25,656 nucleotides of DNA, taken from the NCBI GenBank assembly GCA_023423045.1, contig JAFAGA010000054.1:1-25656 (forward strand), in the 5' to 3' direction. The position numbers and the translations under genes are program-made. The first letter of the stretch is position 1, and every line of letters begins with the position of its first letter. Shown here piece by piece: positions 7,661 through 15,510 of this stretch. A model generated the notes under the pieces. That model worked only from the letters and a program-made list of their open reading frames with translations. It searched no databases and was not told where the DNA came from. This DNA is from Bacillota bacterium. Lineage in GTDB: Bacteria; Bacillota; Clostridia; Lachnospirales; Lachnospiraceae.

Positions 7661-7689
7661 TTGTAAATAACAGCATATTGTAGTATAAT
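7661..7689 (+). promoter_or_regulatory. Promoter of the sensory operon
   Basis: TTGTAA (7661-7666) and TATAAT (7684-7689) are 17 bp apart. The -10 box lies inside a perfect 14-bp palindrome, AGTATAATTATACT (7682-7695), which reaches the expected start site and could be an operator. A small hairpin (ATGCTC/GAGCAT, near 7702) occurs in the roughly 75-nt leader. Confidence 0.7.
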
Positions 7690-7771
7690 TATACTCATCT
7701 TATGCTCTTATGGAGCATCTATTTCGACATAATGCTACAAACACTGCAAATGAAACAGGAAAGGCGAACCA

Positions 7772-9079
7772 ATGGATGAATTAGATAAATTACAAATGGA
7801 TAATTTGTTAACGTCAGCACCAGGCGGAGTCGTAAAAATAGCAATGGATGACATGCTGACCATTCTATTTGCATCCGACACTTTTTACTCGCTTGTGAAA
7901 AATGTAACGGAAAAGATGACAGAAGGACCGCAGCCGCTTCTCCGTATGGTATATTCTGCGGATGTGATCTCTGTGACCCAGCAGATAGCTTCCCAGAGGC
8001 TTAGAAAAGACAATATGATCAGCTTTCATTTTCGCAGCCTTCAACAGGATGGAAGCTTCAAATGGATTATGGTTACGGGCAGGCGGACGGAGGAAACTTA
8101 TACGTCAAGAATGAAGTCCGTACCTGTATATGCCTGCATGGCAATGGATGCCACAAGCACGATGATACAGTATAAGGTGCTGGAGCAGGCGGTGGAATAT
8201 AACAGGGCAATTACGGAGTTGTCCAGGGAACTGTATTTTGAATATGAGATTGCCACGGATACCTTAAGCTTCTCGGAGTTTTTCCGGGAGCTGTTCGGAA
8301 AGGACTCGGAGATAACCGGCTTTCGTAAGCGGCTGGAGAAAACCAAGATCATTCATCCGGAGGAATTGCCTGCGGTAGTGGGAATATTTAACAGCGTGAT
8401 GAGCGGGAGGAAGCAGGTCAGGTTTGAGCTTCGCCTGATTCCCAAGGATGGCAAGCCTTGCTGGTATATCTGCTATGCCTCTATTATATATGGAGAAAAT
8501 CGCAATCCCTACAAGGTGGTCGGTAAGCTGTCTCTGATTAACACGGTGGAGAAGGAGCCGGAGAAGGAGCCATACCAGCCTTCCCGGGATACCTTGACTG
8601 GTGTCTGTACCAAGGAATCCGCAGAGCTTATGATCCGGGAGGCCCTTAGCAAGCAGGGGGAGGACAGCCTTTCCGCCATGATGCTGGTGGATGTCCGCAA
8701 CTACAAAAATATCAATGAAATCAGACGTGCCGTTCAGGGGGAAAACATTCTGACCTCCATTGGCACTCTCTTAAAAAAGAATTTTCGTACCACCGATATT
8801 ATCGGGAGGGTCGGTTTGAGTGAATTTGTTATATTTATCAAGGACATCCCGACGGATACCGTAGTTTATAATAAGGCGGAAGAGCTATGCAGCGTCCTGG
8901 ATTCATTGCATTCTTATGAGCATACAAAGAACAGTCTGGTGATCAGCATAGGAATTACCCTTCAGAGGGGGATTCAGGAATTCCAGTCAGTGTTCGCCAA
9001 TGCCAATACGGCACTTGTTATGGCGAAGAAGCTTCCTGCCAGCTCCTTTGAGGTGGTTTGCGGAGCGGCTACAGTTTAA
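7772..9079 (+). CDS. PAS-domain protein with degenerate GGDEF domain (435 aa)
   Basis: This is a soluble sensor-type protein. Residues about 15-130 and 145-255 look like two PAS folds; the second ends in a PAC-like stretch (RLIPKDGKPCWYICYASII). A proline/glutamate linker (EKEPEKEPYQP) leads into a GGDEF-family domain starting at RDTLTGV (272-278). The active-site loop reads GLSEF (348-352) instead of GGDEF, and the DNFKxIND segment reads DVRNYKNINE. Loss of both the second Gly and the Asp should abolish diguanylate cyclase activity, so it may act as a protein-interaction or nucleotide-sensing module. AGGAAAGG precedes ATG 7772. It is the first gene of the operon that contains the sensory hydrogenase. 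Signal and partner are unknown. Confidence 0.8.
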   Translation: MDELDKLQMDNLLTSAPGGVVKIAMDDMLTILFASDTFYSLVKNVTEKMTEGPQPLLRMVYSADVISVTQQIASQRLRKDNMISFHFRSLQQDGSFKWIMVTGRRTEETYTSRMKSVPVYACMAMDATSTMIQYKVLEQAVEYNRAITELSRELYFEYEIATDTLSFSEFFRELFGKDSEITGFRKRLEKTKIIHPEELPAVVGIFNSVMSGRKQVRFELRLIPKDGKPCWYICYASIIYGENRNPYKVVGKLSLINTVEKEPEKEPYQPSRDTLTGVCTKESAELMIREALSKQGEDSLSAMMLVDVRNYKNINEIRRAVQGENILTSIGTLLKKNFRTTDIIGRVGLSEFVIFIKDIPTDTVVYNKAEELCSVLDSLHSYEHTKNSLVISIGITLQRGIQEFQSVFANANTALVMAKKLPASSFEVVCGAATV

Positions 9080-9123
9080 AAAAGAGTTCAGTCATAAATT
9101 CTTAAGAATAAATGGAGGGCTAT

Positions 9124-9477
9124 ATGAATATTGAGGATATTAGAGCGATACTGGGAGCGCAATACATCGTCGGTGAGGAATGGAAGGACAGAGAGGTCCA
9201 TACTGCCTGCGGCTCCGATATGATGAGCGATGTTCTGGCATTTATGAAGGATCAGTCGGTACTACTGACCGGATTATGCAATCTTCAGGTGATTCGTACC
9301 TGCGAGATGATGGACATTATCTGTATCGTATTTGTCAGGGGCAAGGTACCGGATGAAGCAATGATTGAAATGGCAAGGGAAAAGGAGATTGCTATTCTGT
9401 CAACGGGGCACCGGATGTTTGCGGCCTGTGGGATGCTTTATGAAAAAGGTTTGCGGGGAGGTCCTGATTATAAATGA
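9124..9477 (+). CDS. DRTGG-domain-like protein (117 aa)
   Basis: A single small domain resembling DRTGG (the regulatory domain also found in some CBS- and HPr-kinase-related proteins). Features are a 'GSDMMSDVLAF' motif near residue 32, a beta strand ending 'LLTGLCN', and a C-terminal 'AILSTGHRMFAACGMLY' segment. The domain is not known to be catalytic and is thought to bind ligands or proteins. I chose ATG 9124 because GGAGGG lies just before it; the ATG at 9112 is upstream of that site. The gene overlaps the next by 4 bp (ATGA), so the two are coupled. Genes like this accompany sensory [FeFe]-hydrogenase homologues in many clostridia, as far as I recall. Confidence 0.75.
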   Translation: MNIEDIRAILGAQYIVGEEWKDREVHTACGSDMMSDVLAFMKDQSVLLTGLCNLQVIRTCEMMDIICIVFVRGKVPDEAMIEMAREKEIAILSTGHRMFAACGMLYEKGLRGGPDYK

Positions 9478-9896
9478 GTGATACAATACACATGTCCTAT
9501 GTGGTTCCGGCGGGGGATTTCACCCGGGCAGGAGAGGCCTCCAGCAGTCTGAAGAGCAGCCTCAAGAAGATGGGGGTGGCTCCGGAAATCGTGCGCAAGG
9601 TGGCAATCGCCATGTATGAAGGCGAAATCAACATGGTAATTCACGCCACCGGGGGCACCATTGATGTGGTGATTTCTCCGGAGGAGATAGTGATGGTCCT
9701 TAAGGATCAGGGGCCGGGGATTAGCAATGTCGAGCTTGCAATGCAGGCGGGCTATTCCACGGCACCGGACAATATCCGTTCTCTCGGATTCGGAGCGGGC
9801 ATGGGGCTGCCCAATATGAAAAAGTACAGTGATGAATTCAATATTGAAAGCGCGGTTGGGGTCGGAACTACGGTTACGATGAAGGTCGCCATGTAA
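9474..9896 (+). CDS. Anti-sigma-type ATP-binding protein, RsbW/SpoIIAB fold (140 aa)
   Basis: The whole protein is one GHKL ATPase domain of the anti-sigma/switch-kinase type. The N box reads AMYEGEINMVIHA, the G1 box LKDQGPGI and the G2 box GFGAGMGLPNMKK, all intact. The family phosphorylates an anti-sigma-factor antagonist or binds a sigma factor. No STAS-domain antagonist and no sigma factor is encoded in this window, so the partner lies elsewhere or is one of the neighbours. It overlaps the DRTGG gene by 4 bp and precedes the sensory hydrogenase gene by 32 bp. Confidence 0.85.
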   Translation: MSDTIHMSYVVPAGDFTRAGEASSSLKSSLKKMGVAPEIVRKVAIAMYEGEINMVIHATGGTIDVVISPEEIVMVLKDQGPGISNVELAMQAGYSTAPDNIRSLGFGAGMGLPNMKKYSDEFNIESAVGVGTTVTMKVAM

Positions 9897-9928
9897 TCTG
9901 CTTAGGGACATTTCAAGGGGGAAAGACA

Positions 9929-11212
9929 ATGGGAGAATTTTTTACTTCGGTTCGTTTGAAGGAAGACTTATGCATGGGATGTATCAATTGTATAAAACGC
10001 TGCCCTACGCAGGCCATCCGGGTAAGGAACAAAAAAGCGGTTATAACCAAGGAATTTTGTATTGATTGCGGGGAATGCATCCGGATCTGTCCCCATCATG
10101 CCAAGGAAGCCACTTATGACTCCCCTGAGATTATGAAGAAATTCGAGTATACCGTAGCGCTGCCGGCGCCGTCCCTTTACGGGCAGTTCAATCATCTGGA
10201 GGATGTCAATATTGTTCTGACCGCCCTGAAGAGGATGGGATTTGACGATGTGCATGAAGTAAGCGGGGCCGCCGAGCTTGTCTCTGAGATGTCCAGGAAA
10301 TATGTGGCCGAACATAAGGAGAAGTGGCCGGTAATCAGTACCGCCTGCCCTTCCGTGGTGCGCCTGATCCAGGTACGTTTTCCGAATTTGATTGAACATC
10401 TGCTGCCCATCAATGCGCCGGTGGACCTGGCTGCTTCCATGGCAAGGGATAGTGCCATGGAGAAAACCGGTCTTCCCAGGGAGAAGATCGGAATTATTTT
10501 TATTTCCCCCTGTCCGGCGAAGATGACTGCCGTAAAGGCACCCATCGGCATTGACCATAGCGAAATCGACGGTGTTCTTGCGATCAAGGAGGTGTATCCG
10601 ATTCTACTCCCATTAATGAAGGAGAGTATCGACGATGTGGAGGAGCTGAGTATCTCGGGGAGGATCGGAATCGGCTGGGGCAGCACCGGAGGAGAATCTG
10701 CGAGTCTGCTTACGGATAATTATCTGGCGGCGGATGGAATAGAGAACGTGATTAAGATTTTGGAGGACCTGGAGGACCAGAAATTTGACCAGTTGGAATT
10801 CATTGAGCTGAACGCCTGTGCCGGGGGCTGTGTCGGAGGAGTATTGACCGTGGAGAATCCCTATCTTGCCAAGGTCAAGCTGAAACGGCTGAGAAAGTAC
10901 CTTCCGGTGTCCTGCTCCCATCTGGTGAGCGGGAGCAATGAGGATAATTTCTGGACCGGGGAAGTGAAGTATCAGCCGGTATTTAAGTTGGGAAAGGATA
11001 TGAAGGAAAGCATCGCCAACATGGCAAGGGTGGAAGAGCTGTGCGGGAGATTTCCGGGGCTGGACTGCGGTTCCTGCGGAGCGCCGACCTGTAAGGCGCT
11101 GGCGGAGGATATTGTCAGAGGAGTGGCGAAGGAAGAAGATTGTATCCATATCCTGAGAGATTATATCCATAAGCTTTCGGAGGAGATGCTCAAGCTGGAC
11201 AGAATGAAATAA
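9929..11212 (+). CDS. Sensory-type [FeFe]-hydrogenase homologue (HydS/HsfB-like, 427 aa)
   Basis: Two 4Fe-4S clusters (C15-C25 and C44-C54) precede an H-cluster domain. The three motifs diverge from true hydrogenases: STACP (137-141), SPCPAK (193-198) and ELNACAGGCVGG (293-304). The four predicted H-cluster ligands (C140, C195, C297, C301) are kept, but Ala139 stands where catalytic enzymes have the proton-relay Cys. The same change is reported for the putative H2-sensing HydS group. A C-terminal FeS domain follows (C372, C380, C383, C388; DCGSCGAPTC). The protein stops at residue 427 after a short helical tail, without the PAS or SpoIIE/PP2C output domain seen in longer homologues. Output may therefore run through the separate ATPase, DRTGG or PAS proteins of this operon. 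H2 or redox sensing is inference from family and context. Confidence 0.88.
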   Translation: MGEFFTSVRLKEDLCMGCINCIKRCPTQAIRVRNKKAVITKEFCIDCGECIRICPHHAKEATYDSPEIMKKFEYTVALPAPSLYGQFNHLEDVNIVLTALKRMGFDDVHEVSGAAELVSEMSRKYVAEHKEKWPVISTACPSVVRLIQVRFPNLIEHLLPINAPVDLAASMARDSAMEKTGLPREKIGIIFISPCPAKMTAVKAPIGIDHSEIDGVLAIKEVYPILLPLMKESIDDVEELSISGRIGIGWGSTGGESASLLTDNYLAADGIENVIKILEDLEDQKFDQLEFIELNACAGGCVGGVLTVENPYLAKVKLKRLRKYLPVSCSHLVSGSNEDNFWTGEVKYQPVFKLGKDMKESIANMARVEELCGRFPGLDCGSCGAPTCKALAEDIVRGVAKEEDCIHILRDYIHKLSEEMLKLDRMK

Positions 11213-11257
11213 TACCTGTTTCAGCCGCAGAATATAAGAAAATGGAAGGTAGAGAGG

Positions 11258-11593
11258 ATGAAGGTTTGTGATTTATTTAACGAAGAAGGCCTGAGATTGT
11301 TGAACGAGGGAAACAATGCAGAACGGGAGATTTCTGTACCCTATTGCTGTGATCTGCTGAGTGTTGCCATGGGCAGAATGCCTGCGGATTCAGCCTGGGT
11401 CACGGTGATGGGAAATGTGAATACGCTGGCAGTTGCCGCATTGGCCGATGCTGCCTGCATTATTCTGGCAGAGGGAAGCCATCTGGACGAGATGGCTCTG
11501 GGCAAGGCGAAGCAGCAGGAGATCACGGTCTTCGAGACAGAGCTGCCCATCTTTGAAGCGGCCCTGCTGGTCTATCAAAGGCTTCATGCATAA
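11258..11593 (+). CDS. Second DRTGG-like small protein (111 aa)
   Basis: This domain has the same general plan as the 117-aa protein upstream, with a central 'VTVMGNVNTLAVAALADAACIILAEG' type core (beta strand, glycine turn, helix, strand) and a C-terminal 'ITVFETELPIFEAALLV' segment. Sequence identity between the two is low by eye. GAGAGG precedes ATG 11258. It overlaps the PHP gene by 8 bp and lies directly after the sensory hydrogenase gene, so DRTGG-like genes bracket the ATPase and hydrogenase genes. Function unknown; a ligand- or partner-binding role is likely. Confidence 0.7.
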   Translation: MKVCDLFNEEGLRLLNEGNNAEREISVPYCCDLLSVAMGRMPADSAWVTVMGNVNTLAVAALADAACIILAEGSHLDEMALGKAKQQEITVFETELPIFEAALLVYQRLHA

Positions 11594-12311
11594 GTTATTC
11601 TATGATCTGCATATCCATTCCTGCCTGTCTCCCTGCGGGGATGAGGATATGACACCCGGCAATATTGTAGGTATGTCTGCATTGAAGGGGCTGGATGTGA
11701 TCGCTGTCACGGATCATAATTCCTGCAGGAATTGCCCGGCGGTATTAAAGCTTGCACAGGAATACAATATGGTTGCCATACCCGGGATGGAGCTGACCAC
11801 CCTGGAGGAGGTCCATGTTCTGTGCTTTTTTGCTGAGCTTGCGGATGCCCTCCGCTTTGATGAATATGTCTATTCAAAGTTGATAAAAATACCCAATGAT
11901 GAGAAGGTTTTTGGCAAACAGGAGATTTGCGATGAGGAGGACAGGGTGATTAACAATGAGCCCTATCTTTTGATTAATGCAACGGAGATTTCCTTTGATG
12001 ATCTGGGAGCCCTGATGAAAGAGTATCGCGGAGTGTACCTTCCCGCCCATATTGACAAGGGTTCCAACAGTTTACTATCCAACCTTGGTTTTATTGCACC
12101 GGAGGCTGATTTTACGGCGGCGGAATTTGCCAATCTGACGAAATATGAAGAAATCAGCAATAAGAACCCACACTTGAAGCAATGCAATATTATAACGGAT
12201 TCAGATGCCCATGAACTGGGAAGAATTCAGGAGGCGATGAATTTTATAACCTGTGAAAGCCGTTCCAGACAGGATATCATAAAAGCAATTATTACCGGGC
12301 GCAGTGCATGA
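11586..12311 (+). CDS. PHP-domain metal-dependent phosphoesterase (241 aa)
   Basis: The protein has the PHP fold metal-binding set: DLHIHSCLSPCG at the N-terminus, VTDHN, GMELTTLEEVHVL, PAHID and TDSDAHEL near the C-terminus. The family hydrolyses phosphate esters, for example nucleotides, 3',5'-bisphosphates or histidinol phosphate. Substrate cannot be read from sequence. I chose ATG 11586, which overlaps the DRTGG-like gene by 8 bp and puts DLHIHS at residue 7 as usual for the family; the much longer open frame upstream is out-of-frame reading of the previous gene. As last gene of the sensory operon it could act on a signalling nucleotide, but that is a guess. Confidence 0.88.
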   Translation: MHKLFYDLHIHSCLSPCGDEDMTPGNIVGMSALKGLDVIAVTDHNSCRNCPAVLKLAQEYNMVAIPGMELTTLEEVHVLCFFAELADALRFDEYVYSKLIKIPNDEKVFGKQEICDEEDRVINNEPYLLINATEISFDDLGALMKEYRGVYLPAHIDKGSNSLLSNLGFIAPEADFTAAEFANLTKYEEISNKNPHLKQCNIITDSDAHELGRIQEAMNFITCESRSRQDIIKAIITGRSA

Positions 12312-12508
12312 CGGATTATTTCTGAGATGCAGTACGTCCTTTTTGTGTTCCTGCTTTCCGGAGGAAAGAAAGAGCTGCTATTTACAGCTGTATACCCACG
12401 CCCAACTTCAGTGATATGGCACGGTGATAATGATAAAAAGGATATTTTATACCAGGTACGGATGGTGTATGATAGAGTAATATAGAAAAAGATATGGGGA
12501 GGGATGAG

Positions 12509-13210
12509 ATGGAAGATGTGAATATATTAATCGCAGAGGATGAAAAGGATTTAAGAGAACTTCTTAAGCTAAATCTCGAAAAGGAAGGCTATCATGTTAT
12601 TTGTGCAGGAAATGGAAGGGAAGCCCTGCAGCTTCTTGCATCTCATAACATCAGTCTTGGTATCTTCGATATCATGATGCCGGTGCTGGATGGTTTTAAC
12701 CTGCTTCGGCAATTGAGGGAAACCAGTGACGTTCCCGTTATATTACTTACTGCCAGGGGAGAAGAGATGGACAAGGTCCTGGGCTTTGGCCTGGGAGCGG
12801 ACGATTACCTGGTTAAACCCTTTAGTATGGCGGAGCTGATTGTCAGAGTAGCAGCCAGGCTTCGAAGAAGCAGGGAGAATTCCATGAGAAGATATTCTTC
12901 CACTTTGACAATCGGAGAGATTACCTTGGATACGGCCTCCTGGAGTGTTTATAAGAGGGGAACAGCAATTGAGCTGAATGCGAAGGAGCTGCAGCTTCTG
13001 AAGTTCTTCATGGAGAATCCGGAGCGGGTATATACAAAGAAGCAGCTCTACCAGGCGGTTTGGGAGGATGATTATTATTATGATGATAACACCATTATGG
13101 TCCATATCAGCCATTTGAGAAGCAAGATAGAGGATAATCCCAGAGAGCCGGCTTATATCAGGACAATGAAGGGAATCGGCTACAAATTCTGCAGGGGGAA
13201 CGGAAAATAA
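12509..13210 (+). CDS. OmpR/PhoB-family response regulator (233 aa)
   Basis: A receiver domain (about 1-120) is followed by a winged-helix DNA-binding domain (about 135-233). The acidic pair lies in AEDEKD, the phospho-acceptor is D54 in GIFDIMMPVLDG, and the conserved Thr and Lys lie in LLTARG and YLVKPFS. The C-terminal domain has the usual ending VHISHLRSKIE...RTMKGIGYKF. I chose ATG 12509 because GGGGAGGG lies just upstream, rather than the ATG at 12494. The kinase gene starts on the base after its stop codon. Likely targets include the two envelope protein genes downstream, but no operator was identified. Confidence 0.93.
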   Translation: MEDVNILIAEDEKDLRELLKLNLEKEGYHVICAGNGREALQLLASHNISLGIFDIMMPVLDGFNLLRQLRETSDVPVILLTARGEEMDKVLGFGLGADDYLVKPFSMAELIVRVAARLRRSRENSMRRYSSTLTIGEITLDTASWSVYKRGTAIELNAKELQLLKFFMENPERVYTKKQLYQAVWEDDYYYDDNTIMVHISHLRSKIEDNPREPAYIRTMKGIGYKFCRGNGK

Positions 13211-14602
13211 ATGAAGATAAAGAACCGCATCCTGATCAATTATATATTAATGTTTCTGATTACCTCAGTCATTGCTTTGGCAGCTCTGACTGTCTTCAGT
13301 GTTGTATCCGGGCGGATGGAGGGCCGGCTGGTCAAGAGCAGGTACACGGCAGCCGGATTGATGGAGGATAAAGCGGAGGATATTGCCTATGAGGGCGTTG
13401 TGGAGAATAACGGAGGGATCCAGGTGGTGGATTCTAACTATAAAATCATACTGTCGAGGGGGCTGAATAACTTTACGAAGCAAAAGCTGACAGCTGCGGA
13501 ATTCACTAAATTCCTGACGGAGACACAGAATGTTCATCGTAAATACAGCTACAGCGTTGCCTATAATGAGACAGAGGATTTTTGGCTGATTGTGACTTTT
13601 CCTACTTCCATCCGGATTGATCTGTCTGTTACACATAATGATTATTACAGCTCTTCCGATATCGGCCTGGTAGCGGTTGTTTTTGTGACGGGAGTTACCC
13701 TGTATATTCTCATTCTGATGATTAGTACCGGAATCTACGCCAGAATAACGGCAGCAAGCTTTACTATACCCCTGGCAAAGCTGGGCGAAAGTGCTAAGCG
13801 GCTAAAAGGCGGCGACTATACGGCAAGGGTGGAATTACATCCCTGCAATGAATTCGGGGAGCTGGGACAGGTATTTAATGCCATGGCGCAGCAAATTCAG
13901 GAGGAAATGGAGCGGAGGATAAAATCGGAGCATATTCGGAAGCAGTTGACCCTGGATATAGCCCATGACTTAAAAAATCCTCTGGCGGTGATTATGGGAT
14001 ATGCAGAATTCTGTCTCAAGCATCCGGAGCAGGACGGTGAGAACTATCTGAAGCTAATATATCAGAACAGCCGGCGGGCTAATGAACTGATCACCGGGTT
14101 ATTTGAGCTGTCCAAAATAGAAAGTCCTGATTACCGGCTGAATTTGCAAAAAACGGATTTACCGGAGTATCTGAGGCTGAGAGGGGCGGAGTATATTGAT
14201 ACCCTGGAGGCGGCGGGCTTTGGGTATGAATTTTGTGTTCCGGAGGAGGAGATAGCAGTCAGGCTGGATGAGCAGGAAATGAACCGGGCGATAGATAATC
14301 TCATTCAAAATGCGATCCGCTATAACGAGGCGGGAACCAAAGTGATGATTGAACTAAGGGATGGAGAGAGTGATTGTGAGATCATATTATCTGATAATGG
14401 AAAGGGGATACCGGCGCAGCTCACAAAGGATATCTTCCTCCCCTTTGTAAGAGCGGATGAATCCAGAAATTCCCGGACAGGAGGCAGCGGACTCGGACTT
14501 GCGATCACAGCACAGATTATCCGGCTTCATGGGGGAGAAATCAGTTTAGTCTCCGATACGGGAGAAGGAAGTGTTTTCAGGATCAGGCTGCCTAAGGAAT
14601 GA
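13211..14602 (+). CDS. Membrane sensor histidine kinase (463 aa)
   Basis: Membrane segments lie at about 8-32 and 150-176 and enclose an extracellular domain of roughly 115 residues. A HAMP linker follows (about 177-235; NEFGELGQVFNAMAQQI). Then comes the dimerisation and phosphotransfer domain with H252 in DIAHDLKNPLAV, and the ATPase with N box (NLIQNAIRYNEAG), G1 (SDNGKGIP) and G2 (GGSGLGLAIT). All catalytic elements are intact. It forms a two-component pair with the regulator immediately upstream. The extracellular domain gives no clue to the signal. A strong terminator follows. Confidence 0.93.
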   Translation: MKIKNRILINYILMFLITSVIALAALTVFSVVSGRMEGRLVKSRYTAAGLMEDKAEDIAYEGVVENNGGIQVVDSNYKIILSRGLNNFTKQKLTAAEFTKFLTETQNVHRKYSYSVAYNETEDFWLIVTFPTSIRIDLSVTHNDYYSSSDIGLVAVVFVTGVTLYILILMISTGIYARITAASFTIPLAKLGESAKRLKGGDYTARVELHPCNEFGELGQVFNAMAQQIQEEMERRIKSEHIRKQLTLDIAHDLKNPLAVIMGYAEFCLKHPEQDGENYLKLIYQNSRRANELITGLFELSKIESPDYRLNLQKTDLPEYLRLRGAEYIDTLEAAGFGYEFCVPEEEIAVRLDEQEMNRAIDNLIQNAIRYNEAGTKVMIELRDGESDCEIILSDNGKGIPAQLTKDIFLPFVRADESRNSRTGGSGLGLAITAQIIRLHGGEISLVSDTGEGSVFRIRLPKE

Positions 14603-14656
14603 TTAAGATATTCCCGGGATTTAAGGATTATTTAAGATGATGATAAGGGCTATTTT

Positions 14657-14696
14657 AAGCTGTTGTTCTATGATGATGATAGAACAGCAGCTTTTT
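14657..14696 (+). terminator. Intrinsic terminator after the two-component operon
   Basis: AAGCTGTTGTTCTAT (14657-14671) pairs with ATAGAACAGCAGCTT (14679-14693), with one G-U pair and a 7-nt loop, followed by a T run. It separates the kinase from the metallopeptidase-like gene, which may have its own promoter or depend on read-through. Confidence 0.85.
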
Positions 14697-14730
14697 ACTG
14701 TGTTTAATTTTGAATTAAGGAGATATGACA

Positions 14731-15498
14731 ATGAAAACAAAAAAAGGAAAGAAGGTAATCATCATCACCACAGTCCTCTTGCTGCTGCTGGTGATGCAGA
14801 CACTGCCCGTTTTCTTGATGAAGCCCTGGGGAAGTAAGACTTTGAGCAATGATTTGATTCAGCTGTACTATCAGCCCGGAGAGGAAAAGGGAGCTAACGA
14901 AGTATTTGAGCTTCTGGCTGAAAAATCAAAAGGTATCTGTCAGAAGATGAATTATGAGCAGAAGGAAGCGATAGAAGTTTACCTGTACAGCACCCAGAAG
15001 CAGCTGGCAATCCGGGAGGCGGGTTTCATAACGCTTACCTTTGCACCTTCCTGGCACATCGGAGACAGCCATAGAGGGAAAATCATTATGGTATCTCCCA
15101 ATACCCCGGTGAAGGGACACACTCATGATACAATACTGACAGCAGCTTTGCACGAGCTGGTTCATTCCGTCGTCTATCATGTTAATCCGAAGCTGTCCTA
15201 TTTCTGGGATAATGGGCTGGCAACCTATCTGGCTGATCAAATACCTGCCGAAAGGGATTACCAGTCGCGCAAGATACCGTCGATGCTGGATATGCATACG
15301 GAAAACGGGTTAAATTTCGGCAATATGGGAGGCTATGCATTCTCCTATCTATACATTGAATACCTGGATAAGGCGTATGGCTGGAATAAGGTAATGCAAT
15401 ATGCTTCGGGAGACGGAGGATATGAAGAGGTGTTTGGCAGGTCGGAGACAGAGATTTATAATGAATGGTGCGCTTATGTGAAGCGCTTGAGCAGATAG
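14731..15498 (+). CDS. Membrane-anchored HExxH protein, peptidase-MA-like (255 aa)
   Basis: A basic N-terminus and one hydrophobic segment (about 9-30) suggest an uncleaved anchor with the bulk outside the cell. The zinc-protease motif HELVH is at 141-145. About 15 residues later the protein reads FWDNGLATYLAD, where gluzincins of this type normally have WxxEGLAxYxx. The Glu that should be the third zinc ligand is Asn161 here, with Asp160 next to it. The C-terminal FGNMGGYAFSYLYIEYL is also family-like. It could be a peptidase with a shifted ligand or an inactive relative. I chose ATG 14731 because AAGGAG lies 8 bases upstream of it but only 2 bases before ATG 14725. The serine hydrolase gene starts 12 bp after its stop. 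Confidence 0.75.
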   Translation: MKTKKGKKVIIITTVLLLLLVMQTLPVFLMKPWGSKTLSNDLIQLYYQPGEEKGANEVFELLAEKSKGICQKMNYEQKEAIEVYLYSTQKQLAIREAGFITLTFAPSWHIGDSHRGKIIMVSPNTPVKGHTHDTILTAALHELVHSVVYHVNPKLSYFWDNGLATYLADQIPAERDYQSRKIPSMLDMHTENGLNFGNMGGYAFSYLYIEYLDKAYGWNKVMQYASGDGGYEEVFGRSETEIYNEWCAYVKRLSR

Positions 15499-15510
15499 AG
15501 GGGGGAGAAG

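Noticed and set aside
11433..11585. N-terminal extension of the PHP gene by 51 codons
   Set aside because: This part reads the second DRTGG-like gene in another frame and is rich in W, R and S. ATG 11586 puts the DLHIHS motif at the usual distance.
12352..12370. CTTTCC-GGA-GGAAAG hairpin as terminator of the sensory operon
   Set aside because: No T run follows and the loop has only three bases. Evidence was too weak for a feature.
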